DNA from: Flavimobilis soli
GTDB taxonomy: Bacteria > Actinomycetota > Actinomycetes > Actinomycetales > Cellulomonadaceae
Direction of reading: 5' to 3'
Length of the DNA stretch: 64,000 bases
NCBI RefSeq assembly: GCF_002564025.1
Contig: NZ_PDJH01000001.1
Span: 1,922,001 to 1,986,000 of the forward strand
Every line of letters begins with the position of its first letter. Positions within the stretch are counted from its first letter, which is position 1. The notes below the pieces were generated by a model. The model was not told the origin of the DNA. It saw only the letters and a program-made list of their open reading frames with translations, and made no database searches. A program made the position numbers and the translations under genes. Of this stretch, positions 1 through 7,803 are shown one piece after another.

Positions 1-734
1 GCGATGTTCTTGCCGGCCACGGTGCCGCCGCTCTTGGCGGAGGTGAAGACCGTCGCGTCGTGCTGGCTGAGCAGGTTGGAGACCTTGCCGCCGAGCCAGG
101 TGGTCAGCAGGGTGCGGCCGTCCGTGAGGTCGACGGAGGCGGACAGCGTGACGGGGCGGTTCGGTCGTGTCTTGACGGTGAACGTCCCGTCGGCGCCGAT
201 CGAGGCCCAGGACGAGTTGATCCACACGTCCGAGTCGACCGAGGCGCTGCGGGAGAGCTCGTGGGACTGGACCTCGCCCCAGTCGATCGTCGTGCCGGCG
301 GGCACGGTGACCTTGCCCGTGACGGTCGAGTAGCCGAGGAGGGGGAACGCGCGCGTCGCGGTCGTCGCGTTCGGGGTCGTGAACAGGGTCGCGTTCTCCT
401 GCCAGTCGCCGCCGCCGAGGAACTGCGAGTACGTGCTGGCCGTCGACGAGGCGCGCAGGCTGTAGGTCTTGCCCGACGTCGTCGCGAACGTGACGACGCC
501 TGCCGTGCTCGTCGTCGCGCTCGACCTGTAGCTGAGCGAGCTGCCGCGCGCGTTGAGCTCGTACAGGTCGACCTGGACGGTGGTCCCGGCGGGCTGGCCC
601 GTCACCGTGACGGTGAGGGTCTGCGCGACGGCGGCCTGCGCGGTCGCGGGCACGAGCCCGACGAGGCCGAGCGTGACGAGCGCGGTGAGCAGCGCCGTCG
701 TGCGGCGTCTCGCGGGCGTGGTTGAGCTGAGCAT
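1..734 (-). CDS. Secreted protein, 3' end beyond window
   Basis: This frame is open from an ATG at 734 to the left edge, so about 244 N-terminal residues are visible and the C-terminus is missing. Residues 1-35 look like a Sec signal peptide: an Arg-rich start (PARRRTT), a Leu/Val/Ala core and an ATAQA cleavage site. The exported part is rich in Thr, Ser and Val, without Cys, as expected of beta-sandwich surface proteins. It is clearly related to the protein encoded at 1913-3385: both share VTFAT, a YxLxA motif, Q(F/Y)LGG, FTTP(N/D)A and a later GEV in the same order. No enzymatic motif is seen. The function is unknown; it is probably a cell-surface or secreted binding protein. Confidence 0.8.
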   Translation of the reverse strand, partial: MLSSTTPARRRTTALLTALVTLGLVGLVPATAQAAVAQTLTVTVTGQPAGTTVQVDLYELNARGSSLSYRSSATTSTAGVVTFATTSGKTYSLRASSTASTYSQFLGGGDWQENATLFTTPNATTATRAFPLLGYSTVTGKVTVPAGTTIDWGEVQSHELSRSASVDSDVWINSSWASIGADGTFTVKTRPNRPVTLSASVDLTDGRTLLTTWLGGKVSNLLSQHDATVFTSAKSGGTVAGKNI

Positions 735-911
735 CCCTGTTCTCTCCCTGTTCCGTGAGGGTCGCCGCTGCCGCCATCCCTGAGACTGCGAGCGGTCGTG
801 CGAGCGACCCGCGCCGAACCTAGTGAGGGTGGGGAAGGTCGGCAACCGCTGGGCGGGTGAGTTTCACCCCGCCGACCCGCGCGGATGCTTCGCTAGGGCT
901 ACCGTCGACCC
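735..911. promoter_or_regulatory. Divergent intergenic region with leaderless ppx -10
   Basis: This 177-base gap separates the divergent secreted-protein and ppx genes. On the plus strand a TACCGT hexamer (900-905) lies 6 bases before the ATG at 912, the spacing of a leaderless transcript. No plausible ribosome binding site precedes that ATG. Confidence 0.45.
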
Positions 912-1835
912 ATGCGGCTGGGAGTTCTGGACATCGGGTCCAACACGGTGCACATGCTCGTCGTCGACGCCGAGCGCGGACGGCCGCACGCGCCCGTCGC
1001 CAACCGGCGCTCGGTCGTCCGGCTCATGCGGTTCCTCGAACCCGACGGATCGATCGGTCCGGAGGGCGTGGACCTGCTGCTCACGGGCGTGCGCGACGGC
1101 CTTGCGCTCGCGCGCGAGCACGACGTGCCTGAGCTCATGGTGCTCGTGACGTCCGCGGTCCGGGAGGCGCCGAACGGCGGCGACGTGATCCGTCGGGTCG
1201 AGGAGATCCTCGGCGAGAAGGTCAAGATCCTCTCGGGCGAGCAGGAGGCCGCGCTCACGTTCCTCGCCGCGCGGCGCTGGCACGGCTGGGGCGCTGGCAG
1301 GATCATGCTGCTCGACATCGGCGGCGGTTCGCTCGAGATCGCCTACGGCGAGGGCGAGGTGCCGGACGTCGCGCTGTCCGTCCCGCTCGGAGCCGGCCGC
1401 ACGACGATCCAGTTCCTCGACACGGACGTGTCGACGCCCGAGCAGGTCGACGCTCTGCGCCAGCATGCGCGCGCTGTCCTGGCGGACGCGCTCGCGGTCC
1501 TCGACGAGCGGCCGCGCGCGGACCACGTCGTCGCGACGTCGAAGACGTTCCGGTCGCTCGCCCGGCTCGCGGGGATGCAGGTCGAGGCGGTCGGGCCGGA
1601 CGACCGCTGGCGCTTGCGCCGCTCGCAGCTCGCGGACTGGGTGCCGCGCCTCGCGCGGCTGACGGCTCAGGGCCGCACGGAGCTGCCGGGCATCACCCCT
1701 GAGCGGACGTACCAGATCGTCGGTGGCGCGATCGTCGCGGAGGAGACGATGCGCGCGCTCAAGGTCCAGGAGATCGAGATCTGCCCGTGGGCCATGCGCG
1801 AGGGCGCGATCCTCGACCGTCTCGACCGGCGCTGA
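912..1835 (+). CDS. ppx: Ppx/GppA family exopolyphosphatase
   Basis: The 307-residue product belongs to the Ppx/GppA branch of the ASKHA sugar-kinase/actin fold. It probably hydrolyses inorganic polyphosphate or (p)ppGpp in the cytoplasm. The N-terminal phosphate-binding loop LDIGSNTVHMLVVD (residues 6-19) and the second loop LLDIGGGSLEIAYG (about 133-146) are intact. The length matches the short actinobacterial Ppx1 form, which lacks the C-terminal HD-like domain of the E. coli enzyme. The start is preceded by a TACCGT -10-like hexamer six bases upstream rather than a Shine-Dalgarno sequence. It is a single gene between two convergent or divergent secreted-protein genes, which are not obviously connected to it. 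Substrate preference cannot be read from sequence. Confidence 0.9.
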   Translation: MRLGVLDIGSNTVHMLVVDAERGRPHAPVANRRSVVRLMRFLEPDGSIGPEGVDLLLTGVRDGLALAREHDVPELMVLVTSAVREAPNGGDVIRRVEEILGEKVKILSGEQEAALTFLAARRWHGWGAGRIMLLDIGGGSLEIAYGEGEVPDVALSVPLGAGRTTIQFLDTDVSTPEQVDALRQHARAVLADALAVLDERPRADHVVATSKTFRSLARLAGMQVEAVGPDDRWRLRRSQLADWVPRLARLTAQGRTELPGITPERTYQIVGGAIVAEETMRALKVQEIEICPWAMREGAILDRLDRR

Positions 1836-1843
1836 CCGTGCGG

Positions 1844-1880
1844 GGCTGACTGGTCGCCTCTCGGCCCTGCAGAGTCAGCC
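1844..1880. terminator. Candidate bidirectional terminator
   Basis: GGCTGACT (1844-1851) and AGTCAGCC (1873-1880) form a perfect 8-bp stem with a 21-base loop between the convergent ppx and secreted-protein genes. There is no T tract. Moderate support only. Confidence 0.4.
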
Positions 1881-1912
1881 GGTCGGTCGCCCCGGGCCGC
1901 GCTCCGGCTGGT

Positions 1913-3385
1913 TCACCGGACGCGGACGGTCTTCGTCGTCGTCCCCTTCGCGACGCGCGCGTCGCCCTGGTACGTCACGCGCACCTTGGCGCGGCCAGCC
2001 GGTGCCTTGACGGTGAGCACGCCACGGTGGCGTGCCTTGAGCGTGTAGGTCCGGGAGGTCTTCCCGACCTTGACGGTGACCTTGCCGGTGGGCTTCGCGA
2101 CGCCCTTCGCCTTCACGGTGACGCGCACGGCGCGCTTGGCCGCGGCGACGCGGACCTTGCTCGCGACCTTGGCGACGCGCACGGCCTTCGACGTGCTCGC
2201 GGCGGGCGCGTACCCGGTCTTGCGCAGCGACACGGTGACGGACAGCCTCCGTCCGGCGTCCGACGTCGTGGGCCGGTAGGCACGGGCGTTCGCACGGGCG
2301 ATCGCGCGTCCGTCGCGCTTCCACGTGTATGACGCGGTCCAGCCTCTCGGTGCGGCGGTCGCGGTCAGGCGCGCGCCCACGCGGGGCTTTCCGGAGATCT
2401 TCGCGGCGACCGGGGGGACCGTGCGCGGCTCGGTGGCCGGGGGCCGCGCGGGGGCGTCGTTCGTGGGGGTGTTGGTCGTCGACCGCGGCGGCGCGGTGAC
2501 CGGGGGAGCCGGGGTCGGGGCGGGTGTCGTCGAGGCGGGCGTGGTCGGCGAGGGCGACGGCGACTGCGGGCCCGACGGGCTCGGCTCGGGCGAAGGGCCG
2601 GGCTCGGGCGAGGGGGCGACGTCGACGAGTGCGAGCGCGACTCCCGTCACGGGCGACTGCTCCGTCGCGGTCACCGTCGTCGCCGCAGCGAGGCTCGCGG
2701 GCGCGGTCGTGCCGCTGCCGAGCCAGCCGGAGGCGGTCGACCGGTCCGCGCGCTCGACGAACGCGCTGAGCGCGACCGCGACGCCCGCGGGCGCCTTCGC
2801 CGTGAAGGTGCCCCCGGTCGCGGTCAGGTCGGTGATCGGGGCGTAGCTCGCGAGGGCCCAGGTCTTCGCGGCGGCGTCCCACGTGTGCAGGTTGACCTCG
2901 CCGTACGCCGTCGTGCCCTGGTCGGGCCACGTGACGGCGCCGGTGACGAGCGGAGCGGGGGCGACGGCGAAGGCCTGCTCGCTCGTCGCGGCGTCGGGCG
3001 TGGTGAACCGGGCGGCGGCATCGAGGGAGGCGGCGCCTCCGAGGTACTGCGGGAACGTCGTCGCGGTCTCGGCAGCCCAGAGCGTGTACGTCTGGCCGGG
3101 CACGGTCGCGAAGGTGACGGCGCCGGTGGCGTCGGTCGACGCCGACTCCTGCCAGCCGAGACGGGTGCCCGTGCTGTCGAGGCGGAACAGGCCGACCTCG
3201 GTACCTGCGGGGATCCCGGTCGTGCGGACGGTGAGCTGTTGGAGGTCCGACGCGTCCGTGTGCTGCGCGGGCAGGGCGAGGCCGAGGGCGGCGACGACGG
3301 CGAGCGCGAGCACGCGCGCGATCGACCTCCGCGCGCGCGTGCGGCTCGGGGCGGTGCTCGTGGTCGGGCTGGTCGGCGTGCTCAT
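1913..3385 (-). CDS. Secreted Ig-like repeat protein
   Basis: The 490-residue product starts at the ATG at 3385, preceded by a GGGAG ribosome binding site; longer in-frame extensions have no signal and look non-coding. An Arg-rich start (RTRARRS) and a hydrophobic stretch LALAVVAALGLALPA form a signal peptide. Residues about 45-240 resemble the protein at 1-734. A Pro/Ser/Glu linker (PSPEPGPSPEPSPSG) follows, then a Lys-rich C-terminus with two Ig-like beta-sandwich units: one with the YTWKRDG core typical of bacterial Ig-like repeats, and one with VTVKVGK and VTYQGD. There is no LPXTG sorting signal. It is probably secreted or held by the basic C-terminal domains. Its binding partner is unknown. 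Confidence 0.85.
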   Translation of the reverse strand: MSTPTSPTTSTAPSRTRARRSIARVLALAVVAALGLALPAQHTDASDLQQLTVRTTGIPAGTEVGLFRLDSTGTRLGWQESASTDATGAVTFATVPGQTYTLWAAETATTFPQYLGGAASLDAAARFTTPDAATSEQAFAVAPAPLVTGAVTWPDQGTTAYGEVNLHTWDAAAKTWALASYAPITDLTATGGTFTAKAPAGVAVALSAFVERADRSTASGWLGSGTTAPASLAAATTVTATEQSPVTGVALALVDVAPSPEPGPSPEPSPSGPQSPSPSPTTPASTTPAPTPAPPVTAPPRSTTNTPTNDAPARPPATEPRTVPPVAAKISGKPRVGARLTATAAPRGWTASYTWKRDGRAIARANARAYRPTTSDAGRRLSVTVSLRKTGYAPAASTSKAVRVAKVASKVRVAAAKRAVRVTVKAKGVAKPTGKVTVKVGKTSRTYTLKARHRGVLTVKAPAGRAKVRVTYQGDARVAKGTTTKTVRVR

Positions 3386-3688
3386 GCTGCTCCCGGGTCG
3401 ACAGCGCGCCCCAGGCCACGGGACCGCGCACTTCCCATATCGGACACACCGGGCACGAGTTGAGCACTCTCGCGCCGCTCCGACGTCTGCCCAGGTAGGC
3501 GACCCGCGCCGTCCCGCGCGCTGCCCACGCGAGGTAGGGCCGTCCACGCGAGGTAGGCCCGTGCAGGCCCCTGTTTCGCGTGCACGGCCCTACCTCGCGG
3601 GCGGGAGCGCGCGCGAGCGGGCGGGAGCAGGCGGGACTGGTCGGGCCGGCGGGACTGTTCGGGGGAGGGCGGGACCGCCGGGGGCGGC
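3386..3688. other. Intergenic region, no gene
   Basis: This 303-base gap lies between purB and the secreted-protein gene, both on the minus strand. It contains the start-proximal sequence of the secreted protein, a tandem-plus-inverted repeat (3525-3599) and a G-rich stretch of degenerate GGCGGGA units (about 3600-3688). No convincing coding frame was seen. Confidence 0.6.
3525..3599. repeat. Tandem 19-base repeat with inverted copy
   Basis: Two adjacent 19-base units (3525-3543 and 3544-3562) share the core CACGCGAGGTAGG and differ at one or two positions. A third, inverted copy lies at 3584-3599 and is a perfect 16-base complement of 3528-3543. Either direct copy can pair with the inverted one, so alternative hairpins are possible. 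It may end purB transcription or be a REP-like intergenic element. Confidence 0.75.
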
Positions 3689-5143
3689 TCAGAGGTAGTC
3701 GGCGACCAGCTTCTCCGCGAGGCCCGTGTACGACGCCGGGGTCATCGCCTGCAGGCGCGCCGCGACGTCGTCGGGCAGGCCGAGCGTGCCGACGAACTCG
3801 CGCATCTGCTCACCCGTGAGGCGGTGGCCGCGCGTGAGGTCCTTGAGCCGCTCGTACGGGTTCTCCATCCCGGGCACGCCCGCGACGGAGGCGGCGCGCA
3901 TCGCGGACTGGATCGCCTCGCCGAGCACCTCCCAGTTGGCGTCGAGGTCGGCGCCGAGGATCGTCTCGTCGACCGCGAGCGCCTTGAGGCCGCGCGCGAC
4001 GTTGTCGATCGCGAGGAGGCTGTGGCCGAACGCGGTGCCGATGTTGCGCTGCGAGGACGAGTCGGTCAGGTCGCGCTGCATGCGGCTCGTGACGAGGGTC
4101 GCGCCGAGCGTGTCGAGCAGCGCGTTCGAGATCTCGAGGTTCGCCTCGGCGTTCTCGAAGCGGATGGGGTTGACCTTGTGCGGCATCGTCGACGAGCCGG
4201 TCGCGCCGGGGACGGGGATCTGCTTGAAGAAGCCGAGCGAGATGTACGTCCACACGTCGGTCGCGAGGTTGTGCAGGATCCGGTTGAAGCGCGCGACGTC
4301 GGCGTAGAGCTCGGCCTGCCAGTCGTGCGACTCGATCTGCGTCGTGAGCGGGTTCCACGTGAGGCCGAGGTGCTCGACGAACGACTTCGACACGGCGGGC
4401 CAGTCGGCGTCGGGCACGGCGGCGAGGTGGGCGCCGAAGGTGCCGGTCGCGCCGTTGAGCTTGCCGAGGTACTCGGCGTTCTCGATGCGGCGGAGCTGAC
4501 GGCGCAGGCGGTGCGCCAGGACCGCGAGCTCCTTGCCGAGGGTCGACGGCGTCGCGGGCTGGCCGTGCGTGCGCGACAGCATCGGGACGGCGGCGTGCTC
4601 GCGCGCCATGTCGGCGATCTGGTCGACGAGCGCGGTCGCGGCGGGCAGCCACACCTGCTGGACGGCGCCGCGCACCATGAGCGCGTACGAGAGGTTGTTG
4701 ATGTCCTCGCTCGTGCAGGCGAAGTGGACGAGCTCGCCGACCTCGGGCAGGACGGTCTCGCCGAGCATGCCGGGGGCGGCCGCGATGCGGCGCTTGATGT
4801 AGTACTCGACGGCCTTGACGTCGTGCACCGTGGTCCGCTCGATCTCGCCGAGCTCGGTGATGCCGGCCGACCCGAAGTCGGAGACGATCGCCCGCAGGTA
4901 GCCCTGCTCGTTGTCGTTGAGCGCGGGGGCACCCGGGACGACCTGCTGCGAGGTGAGGTGGATGAGCCACTCGACCTCGACGTGCAGGCGCTCGCGGTTG
5001 AGGGCGGCCTCGGAGAGGTGGTCGACGAGCGGCGCGACGGCGGCGCGGTAGCGGCCGTCGAGCGCCCCGAGGGCGACGGGCGGGTTGGCCTCGGCGAGGA
5101 TGACGCGGGTTCCGGCGGTCGTCTGCGGGGTCGTGTTCGACAT
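3689..5143 (-). CDS. purB: Adenylosuccinate lyase
   Basis: The 484-residue product is adenylosuccinate lyase of the fumarase/aspartase superfamily. It splits SAICAR to AICAR and adenylosuccinate to AMP, each releasing fumarate, in cytosolic purine synthesis. The three conserved regions are present: SRTHGQPATPS with the catalytic His at about 193, TSEDIN at about 144-149, and the flexible signature loop GSSTMPHKVNP at about 316-326 with the catalytic Ser. Length and motifs fit the E. coli-like subgroup. A possible -10 (AACAAT) lies six bases upstream of the ATG, so the transcript may be leaderless. No other pur genes are adjacent. The repeat at 3525-3599 lies just downstream. Confidence 0.97.
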   Translation of the reverse strand: MSNTTPQTTAGTRVILAEANPPVALGALDGRYRAAVAPLVDHLSEAALNRERLHVEVEWLIHLTSQQVVPGAPALNDNEQGYLRAIVSDFGSAGITELGEIERTTVHDVKAVEYYIKRRIAAAPGMLGETVLPEVGELVHFACTSEDINNLSYALMVRGAVQQVWLPAATALVDQIADMAREHAAVPMLSRTHGQPATPSTLGKELAVLAHRLRRQLRRIENAEYLGKLNGATGTFGAHLAAVPDADWPAVSKSFVEHLGLTWNPLTTQIESHDWQAELYADVARFNRILHNLATDVWTYISLGFFKQIPVPGATGSSTMPHKVNPIRFENAEANLEISNALLDTLGATLVTSRMQRDLTDSSSQRNIGTAFGHSLLAIDNVARGLKALAVDETILGADLDANWEVLGEAIQSAMRAASVAGVPGMENPYERLKDLTRGHRLTGEQMREFVGTLGLPDDVAARLQAMTPASYTGLAEKLVADYL

Positions 5144-5281
5144 GCCCGCATTGTTTCACGGTGGCTCGGCGCGAGGCCGGGCTGTCCGTCCTCCGGCCGC
5201 ACCTCCTGCCCACAGCTCTTCGGGCGACGGCGCGCCCCGCCGAGCCGCGTCCAGCCCGGGCATGGCGGCGCACGCGCCTCC

Positions 5282-5287
5282 TAGCGT
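5282..5287 (+). promoter_or_regulatory. -10 element of leaderless W-x-S gene
   Basis: TAGCGT ends exactly six bases before the ATG at 5294, and no ribosome binding site lies between, so transcription should start at or next to the start codon. Confidence 0.55.
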
Positions 5288-5293
5288 CGCGGC

Positions 5294-5626
5294 ATGACCG
5301 ACCTGATCCCGCCCCCGCTCCCTCCCGGTGCCACCGCCCCCTGGGGCGAGGAGCACGACTGCATCGTCGCGCGCTCCCTGTTCCTCACCGACCGCGTGGC
5401 TGTCGTCGCCCCTTGTCTCGCCGGGGCGCGGGAGGTGCGCTGGGTCTCGACCGCGGCGGACCACTTCCTCGCCGTGATCGAGGACCTCCAGGCGGACATC
5501 GCCCAGCTCGGTGCAGACATCGCTGACCTGGGCGACGCGTCGGCGTGGTTGTGCTCCGCCGGGCGGGAGGCGGAGGCGAGCCTCGACGCGCTCGCGGCCG
5601 CGAGCGTGGCAGGGGCGGCGTCGTGA
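5294..5626 (+). CDS. Small W-x-S helical protein, WXG100-like
   Basis: The 110-residue product has no signal peptide. A central segment reads VRWVSTAADHFLAVIEDL (residues 48-65), with Trp50 and Ser52 followed by AA and an aromatic, then a long helix of Leu/Ile/Ala heptads to about residue 90. This resembles the variant W-x-S-x-A-A pattern of small actinobacterial WXG100/ESX-like helical-hairpin proteins, in which the W-x-G turn is degenerate. It begins with a Pro-rich tail. The stop overlaps the GTG of the downstream hydrolase gene, so the two are probably translationally coupled and may act as partners. No ESX secretion genes lie in this window. Family assignment is by pattern only. Confidence 0.65.
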   Translation: MTDLIPPPLPPGATAPWGEEHDCIVARSLFLTDRVAVVAPCLAGAREVRWVSTAADHFLAVIEDLQADIAQLGADIADLGDASAWLCSAGREAEASLDALAAASVAGAAS

Positions 5627-7362
5627 CGGGCCCTGAGGCCCTGCCGTCGTGCGGCGCGGACGGCAACCGGTCCTACGCGGAGGCGCAGGGCGAGGTCGCG
5701 GCGTCGACGGAGCGTGCGCCGACCGCTGGCGAGCTCTTCGGCCTGCTCTGGGCCGACGACCGGGCGCGCGAGGCTCGCGTCGCGTCACGGCCGGGCCTGC
5801 GTGACGTGCTCGAGCCGCCGGAGCACGCGCGTCCCTCCGGCGTGGACCCCGGGATCACGGTCTCGGGTGGGGTCGGCGGTATCAGAGCCCGCCTCGACGA
5901 CATGAACGTCGCCGTCGGCATGCTCAAGGCGCAGGTCGAGGACCTCGAGGCGGTCGCCGAGCAGGCAGCAGGCCTGGCCCGTGATGCCGAGAGCTGGAGC
6001 CTGCTGCTCCAGGACCGCCTCGAGGCGTCGCGTGCAGGCGCGGAGGCGTCGGGGGTGGCCTATGCGGAGCAGGCGGTGGCCTCGTTCCGGTCCCGGCTCG
6101 CGGCGGCGCTCTTCGCAGCAGATCGGTGCTCGACGCGTGCGACGGGCCTCGCGCGTGACGTCGAGGACGTCGCGACCGCGCTCGACGGCGCGAGGAAGAA
6201 GTACGAGACGGCGGAGCGGAAGGCCGAGGGCTACATGCTGACCCCGGAGAACAGCGCGCTGCGCGGCACGCTGGCGGGGATGCGAGGCGCGAGCTTCGGC
6301 CTGGGAACGGGCTTCGCGGCGGCGTGGGGATGGTCGAACGCCGTCGACAAGGTCGCCGGGTGGGCCGGGCTGAAGACCAACGTGCGTGGGGTGCTCCCGG
6401 ATACCCAGGAGCTGCTCGGCTCGATCGTCGACCACTACGGCCTCGCGCTGGCGGGACCGTTCGCGGGCACGGATCCGCGTGGTGCGCTGAACCGTGCCGG
6501 GCGCCTGCTCGCCAAGGGGCTCGACAAGGGCGGCCTGCTCCAGCACGACGCTGAGGTGACGAAGCGCCCGCGGTCCGCGTTCATCCCGCCGGCTCGCGAT
6601 CTTGCGGGCGTCGCCGTCGCGCTCCACGCGGTCAGCAAGGTGTCCGACGGCGCGGTCGGGGTGCAGCGGGTGCGCCGTCCCGACGGGACGAGCGCCTGGA
6701 CGGTCTTCGTCCCGGGCACGCAGGCGGACTATCTCGAGAAGGCCAGCCACGGGCGCGACTGGCCCTCCGCGGAGGGCACGACGTCAGGCCTGGTGCTGGC
6801 GGCGTCCAAGGCTCCGATCGCCGCGCTGCAGAAGGCGGGGGCGCGGCCGGGCGACTCGGTGTCGTTCGTCGGGCACAGCCAGGGCGGCGCGATCGCCAAG
6901 CAGGCCGCGGCGAACGCTGAGGTCCAGAAGCTCTACGACGTGGGCTCTGTCGTGGTCTTCGCGGGCACGGAGCCGGGCAACGTCGCGGCGGACCCGCCCG
7001 GCGTCAACGTGATCAACATCTACGACACGGCCGACATCGTGCCAATGCTGGACGGCCGCAGCGCGCAGGCGGACCACAACCATGTGAACGTCATGGTCAA
7101 CGGCGCCGAGGTCGCGGACGAGAAGCTGCGCGCCCTCGGGAGCGACCAGAGCGGTCGCCACACGATGGGCACACACGTGGAGACAGCGGCCCGACTGGCC
7201 CGCAGCCAGGACCCGTCGCTGCGGCACGCAGCCGCACGCCTCGCGGAAGACCTCACGGGAGGTGCGCTGGCCCCCGTCACGGGGCGCGGCGCGCAGAGTC
7301 CGACGTCGCTGCTCGAGCAGCTCGACGGCGGGGTGCAGATCTTCGACGTGAGGGCGAAGTGA
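5623..7362 (+). CDS. Helical-domain alpha/beta-hydrolase protein
   Basis: The GTG at 5623 overlaps the stop of the preceding gene and gives 579 residues; further upstream codons in this frame overlap that gene. Residues about 75-205 are predicted long helices beginning SGGVGGIRARLDDM, like the N-terminal helical domains of ESX-type or LXG-like cargo. Residues about 222-245 are Gly/Ala rich and may be membrane-interacting. The C-terminal half is an alpha/beta hydrolase: oxyanion-side strand WTVFVPGTQ (359-367), nucleophile elbow GHSQGG (Ser419), a candidate Asp468 in YDTADIVP, and a candidate His513 or His517 in RHTMGTHVE. It is therefore probably a lipase or esterase. There is no signal peptide. 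Substrate and cellular site are unknown; a secreted effector or self-acting enzyme are both possible. Confidence 0.8.
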   Translation: MTGPEALPSCGADGNRSYAEAQGEVAASTERAPTAGELFGLLWADDRAREARVASRPGLRDVLEPPEHARPSGVDPGITVSGGVGGIRARLDDMNVAVGMLKAQVEDLEAVAEQAAGLARDAESWSLLLQDRLEASRAGAEASGVAYAEQAVASFRSRLAAALFAADRCSTRATGLARDVEDVATALDGARKKYETAERKAEGYMLTPENSALRGTLAGMRGASFGLGTGFAAAWGWSNAVDKVAGWAGLKTNVRGVLPDTQELLGSIVDHYGLALAGPFAGTDPRGALNRAGRLLAKGLDKGGLLQHDAEVTKRPRSAFIPPARDLAGVAVALHAVSKVSDGAVGVQRVRRPDGTSAWTVFVPGTQADYLEKASHGRDWPSAEGTTSGLVLAASKAPIAALQKAGARPGDSVSFVGHSQGGAIAKQAAANAEVQKLYDVGSVVVFAGTEPGNVAADPPGVNVINIYDTADIVPMLDGRSAQADHNHVNVMVNGAEVADEKLRALGSDQSGRHTMGTHVETAARLARSQDPSLRHAAARLAEDLTGGALAPVTGRGAQSPTSLLEQLDGGVQIFDVRAK

Positions 7363-7368
7363 GGTTGA

Positions 7369-7752
7369 TCAGTCCTTGTCGCGGCGGCCGATCGCGAGCG
7401 ACGTGAAGAACGAGACGATCGACACGAGGAGCGCCGACCACACGGCGGTCCAGAAGCCGTCGATCCGCAGGCCCCAGTCGGTGTGGCTCGTGATCCACGC
7501 GGTCAGCAGCAGCATGAGGGCGTTGACGACGAGGGTGAACAACCCGAGCGTGAGGACGTACAGGGGGAAGGACAGGACGGCGACGATCGGCTTCACGCCG
7601 GCGTTGCCGACCGCGAGGATGAACGCCACGACCAGCAGGACGACGACGGTCGCGCCGGCGGTGTCGCCGCCGACGATCTCGAAGCCACCCACGAGCAGGC
7701 TGGTGATCCAGATGGCGAAGGCACTGACGAGGACGCGCAGGACGAAGGCCAT
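7369..7752 (-). CDS. YvlD/DUF360-type membrane protein
   Basis: The 127-residue product has four hydrophobic segments and the conserved NAGVKPIVAVLSFPLYVLTL (residues about 50-69) of the phage-holin-like YvlD/DUF360 family. These are small membrane proteins; some homologues are linked to envelope stress, but the biochemical role is not established. The start is the ATG at 7752; longer frames run into the divergent aminotransferase and are shadows. The stop lies only six bases from the stop of the convergent hydrolase gene. A CAGTAT hexamer six bases upstream may be the -10 of a leaderless transcript. Confidence 0.88.
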   Translation of the reverse strand: MAFVLRVLVSAFAIWITSLLVGGFEIVGGDTAGATVVVLLVVAFILAVGNAGVKPIVAVLSFPLYVLTLGLFTLVVNALMLLLTAWITSHTDWGLRIDGFWTAVWSALLVSIVSFFTSLAIGRRDKD

Positions 7753-7803
7753 GTGGTGATACTGCCACGCACGCCTGACGCGCCGGGTGGGATGCTGGGC
7801 GTC

